From positions 310,001 to 374,000 of the forward strand of contig NZ_FQXE01000003.1 in the NCBI RefSeq assembly GCF_900129885.1: a stretch of DNA of 64,000 bases. The letters run 5' to 3'. This document shows positions 25,186-34,304 of the stretch, piece by piece (within the stretch, counting starts at the first letter, position 1; every line of letters starts with the position of its first letter). This stretch comes from Pollutimonas bauzanensis. Lineage in GTDB: Bacteria; Pseudomonadota; Gammaproteobacteria; Burkholderiales; Burkholderiaceae_B. The notes under the pieces were generated by a model that had not been told where the DNA came from, did no database searches, and saw only the letters and a program-made list of their open reading frames with translations. The position numbers were made by a program, and so were the translations under genes.

Positions 25186-26361
25186 ATGACTGTTGCTTCC
25201 ACCTTGAAGAGCTGGTATTGGATCCACAAATGGACCAGCCTCGTTTGCACCCTGTTTTTGCTGGTCATCTGTCTGACCGGCTTGCCCCTGGTATTCCACG
25301 AGGAAATCGAGCATTGGCTCGATGACGGCAAGCCGTATGCGGCGGTTCCCGACGGCACGCCGCCCGCCAGCCTCGATCTGATCGTGGAAAAGGCGCGCGC
25401 CATGTACCCGCGCGAGGTCATCGATTTCGTTTTCATGGACGACGACGAGCCGCAGGTGCTGGTGGGCATGGCGCCGTCCTACGGTGCCGATCCGGGGCTC
25501 AGCCACTTCGTGAAGTTCGACGCGCACACGGGCGAGCTGTTGAAGGACGGGCGCCTCGCCTCGGAGGAAAAGCTGACCTTCATGGGGATCATGCTGGCCT
25601 TGCACGTCGACTGGTTCGCCGGCCTGCCCGGCGAACTTTTCATCGGTTTCATGGGGCTGCTGTTCGTCGTGGCCATTGTCTCGGGCGTGGTGTTGTACGG
25701 CCCCTTCATGAAGAAGCTGCCCTTTGGCGCCGTGCGCGCCTCGCGGTCGAGGCGCCTGAAGTGGCTGGACCTGCACAATTTGCTGGGCGTCGTCACACTG
25801 GTGTGGGGCAGTGTGGTGGGCCTGACGGGCGTGATCAACGAGCTGGCCACGCCGCTGTTCGGCTTGTGGCAGGCGACCGAAGTGGCCGAAATCATGGCGC
25901 CATACAAGAACGATGCCGTCCCTGCGAGGCTCGCCTCCGTCCAGGGCGCCACCGAGGCGGCCGCCAAGGCCTTGCCCGGCAACACGGTGATCAGCATGAA
26001 TTTTCCCGGCAACCGGTTTGCGACTCCGCATCACTATATGGTGTGGACCAAAGGCGCGACGCCTTTGACGTCGCACTTGTTCACGCCCGTGCTGGTCGAC
26101 GCCGGCACGGGCCAGGTCACGACGGTCGCCCATCCCCCCTGGTACCTGACGGCGCTGGAGCTGTCGCGGCCGCTGCATTTTGGCGATTACGGCGGGATGC
26201 CTTTGAAGATTCTCTGGGCGCTGCTGGACCTGCTGACCATCGTGGTGTTGGCCAGCGGCCTGTATTTGTGGGTGGCGCGGCGCAAGGCGGCCGATGCGCG
26301 CATCGCCGCCTTGGCGCGGCAGTCGGACGATGCCCTGCGGCAAGCGCGGGAGGCGATATGA
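25186..26361 (+). CDS. PepSY-associated transmembrane protein, iron-uptake linked
   Basis: A 391-residue inner-membrane protein of the PepSY_TM family. The first helix is in WIHKWTSLVCTLFLLVICLTGLPLVF, with a His in the conserved HKW start. Later helices are near 140-170 (LPGELFIGFMGLLFVVAIVSGVVLYGPF), 190-215 (LDLHNLLGVVTLVWGSVVGLTGVI) and 350-370. The loops between helices contain PepSY-type segments. Family members next to TonB siderophore receptors are thought to help reduce or release iron from siderophores, but the mechanism is not established. It is the first gene behind the Fur box, and its stop overlaps the next start (ATGA). Confidence 0.88.
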   Translation: MTVASTLKSWYWIHKWTSLVCTLFLLVICLTGLPLVFHEEIEHWLDDGKPYAAVPDGTPPASLDLIVEKARAMYPREVIDFVFMDDDEPQVLVGMAPSYGADPGLSHFVKFDAHTGELLKDGRLASEEKLTFMGIMLALHVDWFAGLPGELFIGFMGLLFVVAIVSGVVLYGPFMKKLPFGAVRASRSRRLKWLDLHNLLGVVTLVWGSVVGLTGVINELATPLFGLWQATEVAEIMAPYKNDAVPARLASVQGATEAAAKALPGNTVISMNFPGNRFATPHHYMVWTKGATPLTSHLFTPVLVDAGTGQVTTVAHPPWYLTALELSRPLHFGDYGGMPLKILWALLDLLTIVVLASGLYLWVARRKAADARIAALARQSDDALRQAREAI

Positions 26362-26537
26362 GCGGGCGTTCGGCTTTCATGCGGCTGTGGGGCGCGCCTA
26401 TCGTTCTGGGCCTGCTGACGGCTTTCGGCTTGCTCGCCGCCCTGCTCGGCACCGGGTGGTGGCATTGGGCCGCCTGGTTCAGCCTGGCCATTCCCATTGC
26501 GGTGTCCTTGCGCTATTGGCTCGCCCCCCGGCAGTAG
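26358..26537 (+). CDS. Small membrane protein of the iron-uptake operon
   Basis: A 59-residue product (ATG 26358) with two hydrophobic segments, WGAPIVLGLLTAFGLLAALLG and HWAAWFSLAIPIAVSLRYWL, joined by GTGWW. Small proteins of this kind are often found between PepSY_TM genes and TonB receptors. Its function is unknown. It overlaps the PepSY gene by four bases and is followed after about 40 bases by the receptor, so translational coupling is likely. Confidence 0.78.
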   Translation: MSGRSAFMRLWGAPIVLGLLTAFGLLAALLGTGWWHWAAWFSLAIPIAVSLRYWLAPRQ

Positions 26538-26578
26538 GCAGGCACGCCGCCGCAATGAATTCAAAAAAGGGAGATTAC

Positions 26579-28759
26579 ATGCAAATCATAGCGATCGTCC
26601 GCGCCAAGCCGCCTATCCTGGCGCTTGCCGGTGTTTTTTCAATGCTGGCCCTGTCCGGCCCGCCCGCCGCCGCGCAATCGCAGGCGCCTGCGCAGGGCGG
26701 CAGCCCAGGGGCCGCGGCCCGCCCGTCCACGCTGGAAACCATTACCGTGACCGCCCAGCCAGGGCGCGAAACGGCAGCCACCCCGGTGGATGGCTATATC
26801 GCCAGGAATGCGGTCACGGCCAGCAAAACCGACACGCCGCTGCTGGAAACGCCCCAGTCCGTCACGATAGTCACGCGCGACGAAATGGCCGACCAGGGCG
26901 CGCAAGGCCTGCAGGATGCCCTGAACTACGCGGCAGGCGTGCGCTCCGACGCATACGGCCTGGATTCGCGCAGCGACTCTTTCCGGACCCGCGGCTCGGA
27001 GCCCAGCGTTTACCTGGACGGCCTGCGGCAAAACTATAACTGGTACACCAGCACGACGCGCACGGAGCCCTACACGCTGGAACGCGTCGAAGTCCTGCGC
27101 GGGCCGGCGTCCATGCTGTATGGCCAGGGCAGCACCGCCGGGGTGGTGAACATGGTGAGCAAGCGGCCGCTGCCGGAGGCGCAGCGCGAAATCGGGATTT
27201 CATATGGCAGCAACAACCGCAAGCAGATACAGACGGACCTGACGGGGCCTTTGACGGAGGACGGGACATGGCTGTACCGCCTGGTGGCGGTCGGCAGGAA
27301 GGCGGATACCCAGGTGGACCATGTGCCGGACGACCGCCTGCTGGTGGCGCCGTCGCTGACCTGGCGCCCCAGCGCGAGCACCTCCCTGACCTTGCAAGGC
27401 TTGTGGCAGGACGATAAATCGGGATCGACCGCGCAGTTCTTCCCCTGGGAAGGCGTGGCCCTGGACAATCCCAACGGCGACATCCCGGTCTCGCGCTTCA
27501 TCGGCGAACCCGACTGGGACCGCTACAATTCCAAGCGGTCCTCCTTCGGCTGGCTGTTCGAACACAGCTTCAACGACAACTGGACGGTGCGCCAGAATTT
27601 CCGCTGGGCGAAGAACGAGGTCGACTATCGCAGCGTGTATGGCGATTCCTTCACCTTGCCCGGCGGCTGGGCGGGCGACCCGGTCAACAAGCGGCTGCTC
27701 GGGCGCTATGCCGACGCCACCATCACCAAAGTCAATATGCTGACCGCCGACCAGCACCTGGAGGGGAAATTCCAGACGGGCGCCGTCAAGCACCAGGTAT
27801 TGCTCGGGTTCGACGCGGCCTATGCGCGCGAGGAAAAGCAATCCGGCCTGGATTTGCCGGTGTATATGGAAGGCGGGACCGTGCCGCTGATCGACGTCTA
27901 CAACCCCGTCTATGGGCGCTTCACGCCGCCCGCCATGAGCGACGACCCGCTTTCGCGCCAGCGCGATACGGGCGTCTATATCCAGGATCAATTGAAATTC
28001 GGCCAGAACTGGATAGTAGTCGCAGGCCTGCGCTACGATCGTTCGGTCAATGGCGTGGAAGACCAGGACGATTCTGTGAGCACCGCCACCACCAAGCGGC
28101 TCGGGCTGATGTATGCCGCCGACAGCGGCTTTTCGCCCTACCTCAGCTATAGCGAATCGTTTACCCCCATTCCGGGACTGGACGATTACAACCAGCGCTT
28201 CGTGCCATTGCGCGGCAAGCAGGTCGAGGCGGGCGTCAAATATGAATCGCAGGACGGCAAGACCAACTTCAATGTGGCCACGTATTCCCTGCGCGAGGAG
28301 AACCAGCAGGTCAACGACCCCGCCAATCCGAGCAATCAGATCCAGGTCGGGAAAACCAAAACCACCGGCATCGAGCTGGAGCTCAAGGCGGAGTTGGCGC
28401 GGCAGTTCGATGTGATCGCCAACTACAACTATATCAACCTGGACGAAAAGCTCGAAGGCATTCCGCGGCACCAGGCGTCGGTATGGGGCAAGTATCGTTT
28501 CTCCATCGGGCAGGCCCACGGCTTTTCGGTCGGGGCCGGAGCGCGCTGGTTCAGTTCATTCCGCGACGGCGGCGCGCCGCAAACCTCTTCCGTGACATTG
28601 GTCGATGCCATGATCGCCTACGAAACGCCGTCGTGGCGCTATGCATTGAACGCCAATAACCTGTTCGACAAGACCTACGTCAGCACTTGCCTGGACCGCG
28701 GCGATTGCTGGTATGGCGCCAAGCGCAGCATCGTGGCCAGCACAAGCTACCGGTTTTAA
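26579..28759 (+). CDS. TonB-dependent siderophore receptor
   Basis: An outer-membrane receptor of 726 residues. It has a signal peptide ending near GPPAAAQ (about 32), and a TonB box-like LETITVTAQP at 52-61. The plug domain is ETPQSVTIVTRDEMADQGAQGLQDALNYAAGV ... DSFRTRGSEPSVYLDGLR ... EVLRGPASMLYGQGSTAGVVNMVSKRP. A 22-strand barrel follows, ending ASTSYRF with the terminal aromatic. The siderophore-type plug suggests ferrichrome- or hydroxamate-like ligands, but specificity is not readable. The start was chosen from AAGGGAG at 26568-26574. The stop codon overlaps that of the convergent histidine kinase by three bases. Confidence 0.94.
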   Translation: MQIIAIVRAKPPILALAGVFSMLALSGPPAAAQSQAPAQGGSPGAAARPSTLETITVTAQPGRETAATPVDGYIARNAVTASKTDTPLLETPQSVTIVTRDEMADQGAQGLQDALNYAAGVRSDAYGLDSRSDSFRTRGSEPSVYLDGLRQNYNWYTSTTRTEPYTLERVEVLRGPASMLYGQGSTAGVVNMVSKRPLPEAQREIGISYGSNNRKQIQTDLTGPLTEDGTWLYRLVAVGRKADTQVDHVPDDRLLVAPSLTWRPSASTSLTLQGLWQDDKSGSTAQFFPWEGVALDNPNGDIPVSRFIGEPDWDRYNSKRSSFGWLFEHSFNDNWTVRQNFRWAKNEVDYRSVYGDSFTLPGGWAGDPVNKRLLGRYADATITKVNMLTADQHLEGKFQTGAVKHQVLLGFDAAYAREEKQSGLDLPVYMEGGTVPLIDVYNPVYGRFTPPAMSDDPLSRQRDTGVYIQDQLKFGQNWIVVAGLRYDRSVNGVEDQDDSVSTATTKRLGLMYAADSGFSPYLSYSESFTPIPGLDDYNQRFVPLRGKQVEAGVKYESQDGKTNFNVATYSLREENQQVNDPANPSNQIQVGKTKTTGIELELKAELARQFDVIANYNYINLDEKLEGIPRHQASVWGKYRFSIGQAHGFSVGAGARWFSSFRDGGAPQTSSVTLVDAMIAYETPSWRYALNANNLFDKTYVSTCLDRGDCWYGAKRSIVASTSYRF

Positions 28760-30732
28760 GGCGGCGGCCCGGCTTTTGCGGCGGCGGGCGCGGGCTGCGG
28801 CGCGGGATGGTGCGCGGGCGCGTCCCGCGGCAGCCGCAGCGTGAACATCGCGCCCGTGCCGCCGTCGACGGCGATATTCTGGACTTTGATCGTGCCGCCC
28901 AGCACTTCGGCGACCAACTGGGAAGAGATGTGCAGGCCCAGGCCCGTACCCCCGGCATGGCGGCTGGTGGTGAAGAAGGGATCGAAGACGCGGCCCAGGT
29001 TATCGCTGTCGATGCCGACGCCATTATCCGAGATGGTGACGATGGCATGGTCCGGGCCGTCGGCGGCGGCCCGGATGGTGATGGTGCCGCCGTCGCGTCC
29101 CTGGAAGGCATGGGCCAGCGCATTGCCCAGCAGATTGGCGATCACCTGCTCCAGGGGGCCGGGATAGCTGTTCATCCATAATCCGGCCTGCAGGTCCAGC
29201 CGCAGCGCGATGGTCAGACCGGCATCCCAATTGCGCAGGCGCGGGTCCGCGTCCAGGATGATTTCGGCAAGCTCGAACTGGCGCCGCTCCATCGTTGTGC
29301 GGTCCACCGCCACCTGCTTGAAGCGCTGCACCAGGCGGGCGGCGCGCTGGATCGCGGCTTGCGTCAATTCGACTGCCTGCTGGACGCTGGACAGGAATCG
29401 GTCCAGATCCGACCGGCGCAAACCGCTGTCCAATTGCGCCAGCAGGGTGGCGAGGGCCTGCTGCAAGGTGCTGAGCGAAAGATTGGCGCTGCCCAAAGGT
29501 GTGTTCAGCTCATGGGCCACCCCGGCGACCATGAGCCCCAGCGAGGAAAGGCGTTCGGCGCGAGCGAGATCGGCCTGCACGCTGCGCAGATTGTCATTGG
29601 CCTGCAGCAGGGCGCGGTTGGCGGCGTGCAGTTCGCGCGTCTGCCTGTCTTCTTCTATGAGACTGATCAATGTCTGCCAGCCATAACGGATGGCCAGGAA
29701 CATGACCACCGCCATCAGCGCGGCCAGCAGGAACTGCCAGCGGGGGCTGGACAGCGTCGCCTGCTCCAGGCTGCTGTGCACCACTATCCTGAGGTCCAGC
29801 CTGCTGACCCGCGGGACCGCGGTGTTCTGGTCGACGAGCGTTTCGTCCGCCAGCGTGTAGCGGCGAAAGGCCCAGTCCCCCGACGCATCGCTGTAGCGGC
29901 CGGCGTCGCTTTGCTGCATGGCCCGCCACAAGGCGGGATTGCTGCGTTTGAAAGCAGACTGCGGCGCATCCAGCTGCCATGCCCAGCTTTCCTGCGGCGT
30001 CGGCCCTTGCAGCCAATAGCCCTGTTCGTTGACGAGGTACACGCCGATGCCCTGCCGCCCGCTTAGCCCGGCGAGCCTGTTCAGCAGGCGGGAGGCGCGG
30101 TAGTTGATGGCGATGACCCCGCGCGCCTGGCCGGCTTCGTATAGCGGCGTGGCAATACGCAAGGTCGGGGTGATAGGCCGCTGGAGCGCGCCATGCTCCG
30201 TGTTGAGATTGATTTCCGACAAGTAGATCGCGCCGGGCGGCAGGCTGGCGGTATCCCTGAAGAAAGGCTGGCTGCGCTGGTTCTGCAGTTCCGCGTGTTT
30301 GACCAGCACAGGCGCGCCGGCTTGCATGTTGACGCGCAGCCGCTCGTTGCCCTTGCCGTCCAGCCATCGGACCTGGTCGAAGGCGCCCGCGCTCTTGGCG
30401 AAGTTGAGGAAGAGTTTGGCCAATGCCGATTCTTCGGAAATGTCCGCGCGGTCCAATTGCGAGGAGAGCTCGCTCAGGAACGTTACATCATGCTCCAGGC
30501 TGTCCAGCGTTCTGCGCAGGATCTCGGCCGATTCATTGAGCAGGCTATCGCGGGCCCGCCACAACGGCGCCTGAGCCACGGCGTTGAACTCGATCCACAG
30601 CAGCGGGAAGCCGACCAGGAAGGTCAGCAGCCACGGAGCCGCCATGATGAGGAAGCGCCGCCGCACGGGCGCCGGCAGGGCGGCGAAGGCCCGGCCGCGC
30701 TGCAGCAATGTCTGCGCTGGCCGGCTAAGCAT
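28756..30732 (-). CDS. Sensor histidine kinase with dCACHE-like periplasmic domain
   Basis: A 658-residue membrane sensor kinase. Helix 1 (LIMAAPWLLTFLVGFPLLWI, about 28-47) and helix 2 (WQFLLAALMAVVMFLAIRYGW, near 330-350) bracket a ~280-residue periplasmic region with a Cache-like look (RSQPFFRDTA, GAIYLSEINLN, RIATPLYEAGQARGVIAINYRAS). A coiled coil leads to the H-box LMVAGVAHELNTPLGSANLSL (phospho-acceptor His) and a HATPase domain with NLLGNALAHAF, SDNGVGID, GTGLGLHIS and GGTGAMFTL. The tail is Pro/Ala-rich. It is directly downstream of, and overlaps by 8 bases, the gene for an EAL response regulator, its likely partner. Confidence 0.92.
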   Translation of the reverse strand: MLSRPAQTLLQRGRAFAALPAPVRRRFLIMAAPWLLTFLVGFPLLWIEFNAVAQAPLWRARDSLLNESAEILRRTLDSLEHDVTFLSELSSQLDRADISEESALAKLFLNFAKSAGAFDQVRWLDGKGNERLRVNMQAGAPVLVKHAELQNQRSQPFFRDTASLPPGAIYLSEINLNTEHGALQRPITPTLRIATPLYEAGQARGVIAINYRASRLLNRLAGLSGRQGIGVYLVNEQGYWLQGPTPQESWAWQLDAPQSAFKRSNPALWRAMQQSDAGRYSDASGDWAFRRYTLADETLVDQNTAVPRVSRLDLRIVVHSSLEQATLSSPRWQFLLAALMAVVMFLAIRYGWQTLISLIEEDRQTRELHAANRALLQANDNLRSVQADLARAERLSSLGLMVAGVAHELNTPLGSANLSLSTLQQALATLLAQLDSGLRRSDLDRFLSSVQQAVELTQAAIQRAARLVQRFKQVAVDRTTMERRQFELAEIILDADPRLRNWDAGLTIALRLDLQAGLWMNSYPGPLEQVIANLLGNALAHAFQGRDGGTITIRAAADGPDHAIVTISDNGVGIDSDNLGRVFDPFFTTSRHAGGTGLGLHISSQLVAEVLGGTIKVQNIAVDGGTGAMFTLRLPRDAPAHHPAPQPAPAAAKAGPPP

Positions 30733-32989
30733 GCACGATGGAAAGGCGCTGTATGAAAGCGTCGAGCGGCTCCGGCCGGGCGAAGAAATAGCCCTGCGCC
30801 TGCATGCAGGAATGCTCCAGCAGCCACTGCGCCTGTTCCTGGGATTCGACGCCTTCGGCGAGCACCTGCATGTCGAGGCCGCGCCCCAGGCCGATAATCA
30901 TGTCGGCAATCATGTGCTCGCCGGAATTGGCGCTGATCTCGCTGACGAAGTGGCGGTCTATCTTGAGGGTGGTGGCGGGCATGGACCGCAAATGGGCCAG
31001 CGAGGAATAGCCCGTGCCGAAATCGTCTATTGCAATCGGGAAGCCGGCATCGCGCAGTCCCCGCAGCAATTGCCCCTTGGCTTCGTAGTCGCCCATGGCG
31101 GCTGTCTCGGTGATCTCGACTTCCAGCAGCTCGGGGGAAATGCGATAGTCCCGGGCGGTCGCGATGAACTCCTGCATGAAATTGCGCTGCCCCAGTTGAA
31201 GGGGGGAAACGTTCACGGCAACGGAAATATCGGGGAAGCCGCCAGCCCTGAGCCGCTCCAGCGCCTGGCAGGCCAGATGCAGTACCTGCCTGCCTATCGG
31301 GACGATGAGGCCATTGGCTTCGGCCATGGGGATGAATTCGCCGGGCGGGATGCGGGTGCCGTCGGGGCGCGTCCATCGGGCCAGGGCCTCGGCGCCGATG
31401 ATGCGGCCGCTGCGCAGGTCCACCTGGGCTTGCAGCTCGATGCTGATTTCGTTGCCGTGCAGGGCGCGATAGAGGTCGCGGGAGCGGGTGAAGCGCTGGC
31501 TGGTCTCGGCTTCGAGTTCCGGCTCATAGGCGAGTATTTCAATGGCGCCCCGGGACTGGGCGCGGCGCAGCAGCAAGGCGCCGATTTCCATGGCGCCGCG
31601 CGCGGACCCGGCATAGCTGTCGAGATCGAGGCTGGCCGCGCGCACGCTGATGAAGGGCGGATGTGTCGGGTCTTCGGCGTCCAGCGACTCCAGTTCGTTG
31701 ATGTGGTCTTGCCGCAGCAGCGCGCTCTGGCCGAGTATGGCGAAGGTGTCGCCATGCAGGCGCGCCACCATCGTCGGCGCGGGAAACACCGCGCGCAGCC
31801 GCTTCGCCATCTTCTGCAGCATGAGATCGCCCTGTTCTATCCCCAGGGACAGGCAGCTGGCGGAATACTGGTCCAGCTCGATAAAGAGCAGGGAACGGCC
31901 GCGCGGCGCCTCGGCTTCGAGAATCGCCGCCAGGGCGCGCAGCAGCGCATTGGCATTGGGCATGGACAGCAGGCTGTCCTCGTAGGCGATGCGGTCCAGG
32001 CGGCTCGTGAGCGAGACATTGATGAGGCCGGAATTGATATTGGAAGCGAAGACGTGCAGCAGTTCCCGCTCGGTCGGGTCCAGGGCCCTTTCCGTGGCGA
32101 TGTAGGTTGCCGCGTGCGGCCCCTGGTCGCTGCCGTGGAAGAACAGCACCTGGCTCGTTCCGGTTTCGATATTGGCCCGCTGCGTCAGGGCCTGCAGCAG
32201 CGAGTCGCGGATCGGGCTGTTTTCGAGGGCGCCCAGCGGCCGGTCGACCGCGTGCGCAAGCTGGCCCGCCGCCGCCACGACGCGCGCCGCCAGCGGGTCG
32301 TGCGCGATTCCGTCTTCCTGGACGCATACCAGGCCTTCGGGGTCCAGCCCGAGCAGGCGGGACAATTCGAGGATCATGCGCTGCGAGAAATCCGCCAGGC
32401 TGCGGGCGCGCGTCAGGCAGTTGCTGGCCTCGACGATGGTCTGCAGCCCCCGGCGCGCCTGGCTGAGGGCGCGGATCTGCTGCCAGGTCCTGAGATTGCT
32501 TGTCACCACGCCATGCAAGCGCTCGAAAGTCAGATCGGTCTTGAGCCAATAATCGCTGATGTCGAGCTGGCCCAGGGATTTCTTCATGGGCGCCATGCCG
32601 GGCTGCCCCGTGACCAGGACTATCCGTACCTCGGCATTGCCCAATACCTCCCGCACGCTGCGCACCAGCCGCAAGCCCGCATCGTCGGTCTCCATGACGA
32701 TGTCCAATATGATGACGGCGATATTCGGATTGGCGGCCAGCACCCTGGCGGCTTCCGTCGCCGACCCGACGCACAGGATCTGGATCGGATGGCCCTGGAA
32801 TTCGAAGTTGTCCAGGGCCAGCTTCAGCGATTGCTGGAACTCCTTGTCGTCATCCACCATCAGGATGGCCGGCGTCTGCGGCGAATACGTATGGGAGGCG
32901 GCGGGCCTTGCCGGCTGGCTGTCCTCCGCGGCGAAAGCGAACCTGTCGTCGTCCGCCGCGCTTTCTGCCTTATCCTCGCCTGTCCCCAT
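30725..32989 (-). CDS. Response regulator with DUF3369, degenerate GGDEF and EAL output
   Basis: A 754-residue cytoplasmic protein. The receiver domain (about 40-165) has VDDDKEF and the phospho-acceptor Asp in VIILDIVMETDD. A DUF3369 region (about 170-330) is typical of this RR class. A GGDEF-like domain has lost its active site (HGDTFAILG in the motif place). The EAL domain is complete: GAEALARWT, EVEITETAAMG, IDDFGTGYSSLAHL, EGVESQEQAQWL. It should hydrolyse c-di-GMP under control of phosphorylation by the adjacent kinase. The pairing is inferred from the 8-base overlap and shared strand. Confidence 0.93.
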   Translation of the reverse strand: MGTGEDKAESAADDDRFAFAAEDSQPARPAASHTYSPQTPAILMVDDDKEFQQSLKLALDNFEFQGHPIQILCVGSATEAARVLAANPNIAVIILDIVMETDDAGLRLVRSVREVLGNAEVRIVLVTGQPGMAPMKKSLGQLDISDYWLKTDLTFERLHGVVTSNLRTWQQIRALSQARRGLQTIVEASNCLTRARSLADFSQRMILELSRLLGLDPEGLVCVQEDGIAHDPLAARVVAAAGQLAHAVDRPLGALENSPIRDSLLQALTQRANIETGTSQVLFFHGSDQGPHAATYIATERALDPTERELLHVFASNINSGLINVSLTSRLDRIAYEDSLLSMPNANALLRALAAILEAEAPRGRSLLFIELDQYSASCLSLGIEQGDLMLQKMAKRLRAVFPAPTMVARLHGDTFAILGQSALLRQDHINELESLDAEDPTHPPFISVRAASLDLDSYAGSARGAMEIGALLLRRAQSRGAIEILAYEPELEAETSQRFTRSRDLYRALHGNEISIELQAQVDLRSGRIIGAEALARWTRPDGTRIPPGEFIPMAEANGLIVPIGRQVLHLACQALERLRAGGFPDISVAVNVSPLQLGQRNFMQEFIATARDYRISPELLEVEITETAAMGDYEAKGQLLRGLRDAGFPIAIDDFGTGYSSLAHLRSMPATTLKIDRHFVSEISANSGEHMIADMIIGLGRGLDMQVLAEGVESQEQAQWLLEHSCMQAQGYFFARPEPLDAFIQRLSIVHA

Positions 32990-33188
32990 GCTGTCATCCT
33001 CAAATGATGCTCTATGGCAAGAGCCTCGGGTGGGCCTCGCTATCCATGATTGATAACGGGCAGTATGTTTCTAATTGTTTTGTTATATATCAGGAACGGG
33101 ACGGAAGGCAATCACATTTATGCTGCCGTCTCATGTTTTGCCCAGCTAACGGCTGTTTCGAAAAATTTGACCCGCTAATATTCCTATA

Positions 33189-34160
33189 ATGATGGTTTTC
33201 GCGCCTGCCATGTCATCTGCTCAAGCCCATCCTTCCGCCTTGCCCGCCCACACGGTTGCGACTGAACTGGTCGCGGTGCTGGTGGCGGTAACCCAGGGTC
33301 AGCCGCGCGTGCTGACCCGCGATCGCGCCCATGCCTTGCCGGCCGGGCCATTCGAGTCGTCGCATCGTTCCTTGCAGGCAGGCTTGCGCGCCTGGGTCGA
33401 AGCCCAGACCCACCACCCGCTGGGATATGTAGAGCAGCTCTATACTTTTGCCGATGGCGACCGCGCCAATCAGCAGGGGCAGCGCATTATTTCAGTCAGC
33501 TATCTGGGGCTGACCCGCGAGCTCGAGAATCCCGTCGTCGATGCTGTCGGCTGGCAGGATTGGTACCGCTATTTCCCATGGGAAGACTGGCGCGCGGGGC
33601 GCCCCGATATGGTGGCGCGGCGGATACTGCCGGCCTTGCGCCGCTGGTGCGGCGACGCGCCCGGCGCGGCCGCCAAGCGCCAGCGCCGGCTCAGGGTGGA
33701 CTACACCTTCGGGCTGGACTCCGCCAGCTGGAGCGAGGACATGGTGCTGCAGCGCTATGAACTGCTGTTCGAGGCCGGCCTGGTGCCGGAAGCGGCCGGG
33801 CGCTCCGGTTCCCCGCCCGGCGCGACCCTGCCTGGCGATCCCATGCTGCATGATCATCGCCGCATTCTGGCCACGGCGATGGCGCGCCTGCGCGCCAAGA
33901 TACGCTACCGTCCGGTGGTGTTCGAGTTGATGCCGCCTGAATTCACGCTCCTGCAATTGCAGCAGGCATTCGAGGCGGTGGCCGGGCGCAGCCTGCACAA
34001 GCAGAATTTCCGCCGTTTCATCGAGCAGCAGGCGCTGGTCGAAGAAACCGGCAGGATGACCCAGGGCACGGCGGGGCGGCCGGCCAAATTGTTCCAGTTC
34101 CGTGGAGACGTGCTGCGCGAACGGGCCATTGCCGGCAGCAAGCTGCCTCTGGCGAAATAA
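33189..34160 (+). CDS. nadQ: NadQ-like transcriptional regulator of NAD synthesis
   Basis: A 323-residue protein with an N-terminal Nudix-like half (VATELVAVLVAVTQGQPRVL ... YVEQLYTFAD ... ISVSYLGLTRELENP), without an intact Nudix catalytic box. Its C-terminal winged helix (about 255-310) reads FTLLQLQQAFEAVAG, NFRRFIEQQALVEETG and GRPAKLFQF. This Nudix plus wHTH form resembles NrtR/NadQ-type repressors. It lies beside nadC, and the intergenic region carries two matching palindromes. The start at ATG 33210 is supported by a TATAAT at 33185-33190, but 33189 is possible. NadQ is a family inference, not a direct homology search; NrtR-like or another COG4111 regulator would be the alternative. 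Confidence 0.65.
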   Translation: MMVFAPAMSSAQAHPSALPAHTVATELVAVLVAVTQGQPRVLTRDRAHALPAGPFESSHRSLQAGLRAWVEAQTHHPLGYVEQLYTFADGDRANQQGQRIISVSYLGLTRELENPVVDAVGWQDWYRYFPWEDWRAGRPDMVARRILPALRRWCGDAPGAAAKRQRRLRVDYTFGLDSASWSEDMVLQRYELLFEAGLVPEAAGRSGSPPGATLPGDPMLHDHRRILATAMARLRAKIRYRPVVFELMPPEFTLLQLQQAFEAVAGRSLHKQNFRRFIEQQALVEETGRMTQGTAGRPAKLFQFRGDVLRERAIAGSKLPLAK

Positions 34161-34180
34161 AACATCCGCTTGACGTTTCA

Positions 34181-34201
34181 TTATGCTCAGAGTTAGCATA
34201 A
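34181..34201. promoter_or_regulatory. Candidate NadQ operator 1
   Basis: TTATGCTCA-GAG-TTAGCATAA is a 21-bp dyad with 9-base arms (one mismatch) and a 3-base spacer, located 20 bases past the regulator stop and upstream of nadC. The same architecture recurs at the nadC start. Confidence 0.7.
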
Positions 34202-34283
34202 AAAGAGGCGGCGTCGCGTCTTGATGCATGGCGATGCCGGCCGGGGCGGAATGCAGGATTCCGATCACTATTATTTTCCCTTT

Positions 34284-34304
34284 AAATACTCAAAATGAGC
34301 ATAA
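34284..34304. promoter_or_regulatory. Candidate NadQ operator 2, overlapping the nadC start codon
   Basis: AAATACTCA-AAA-TGAGCATAA has the same 9-3-9 layout as the site at 34181. The right arm TGAGCATAA is the exact reverse complement of the left arm TTATGCTCA of site 1. The nadC ATG (34295) lies inside it, suiting repression. Confidence 0.65.
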
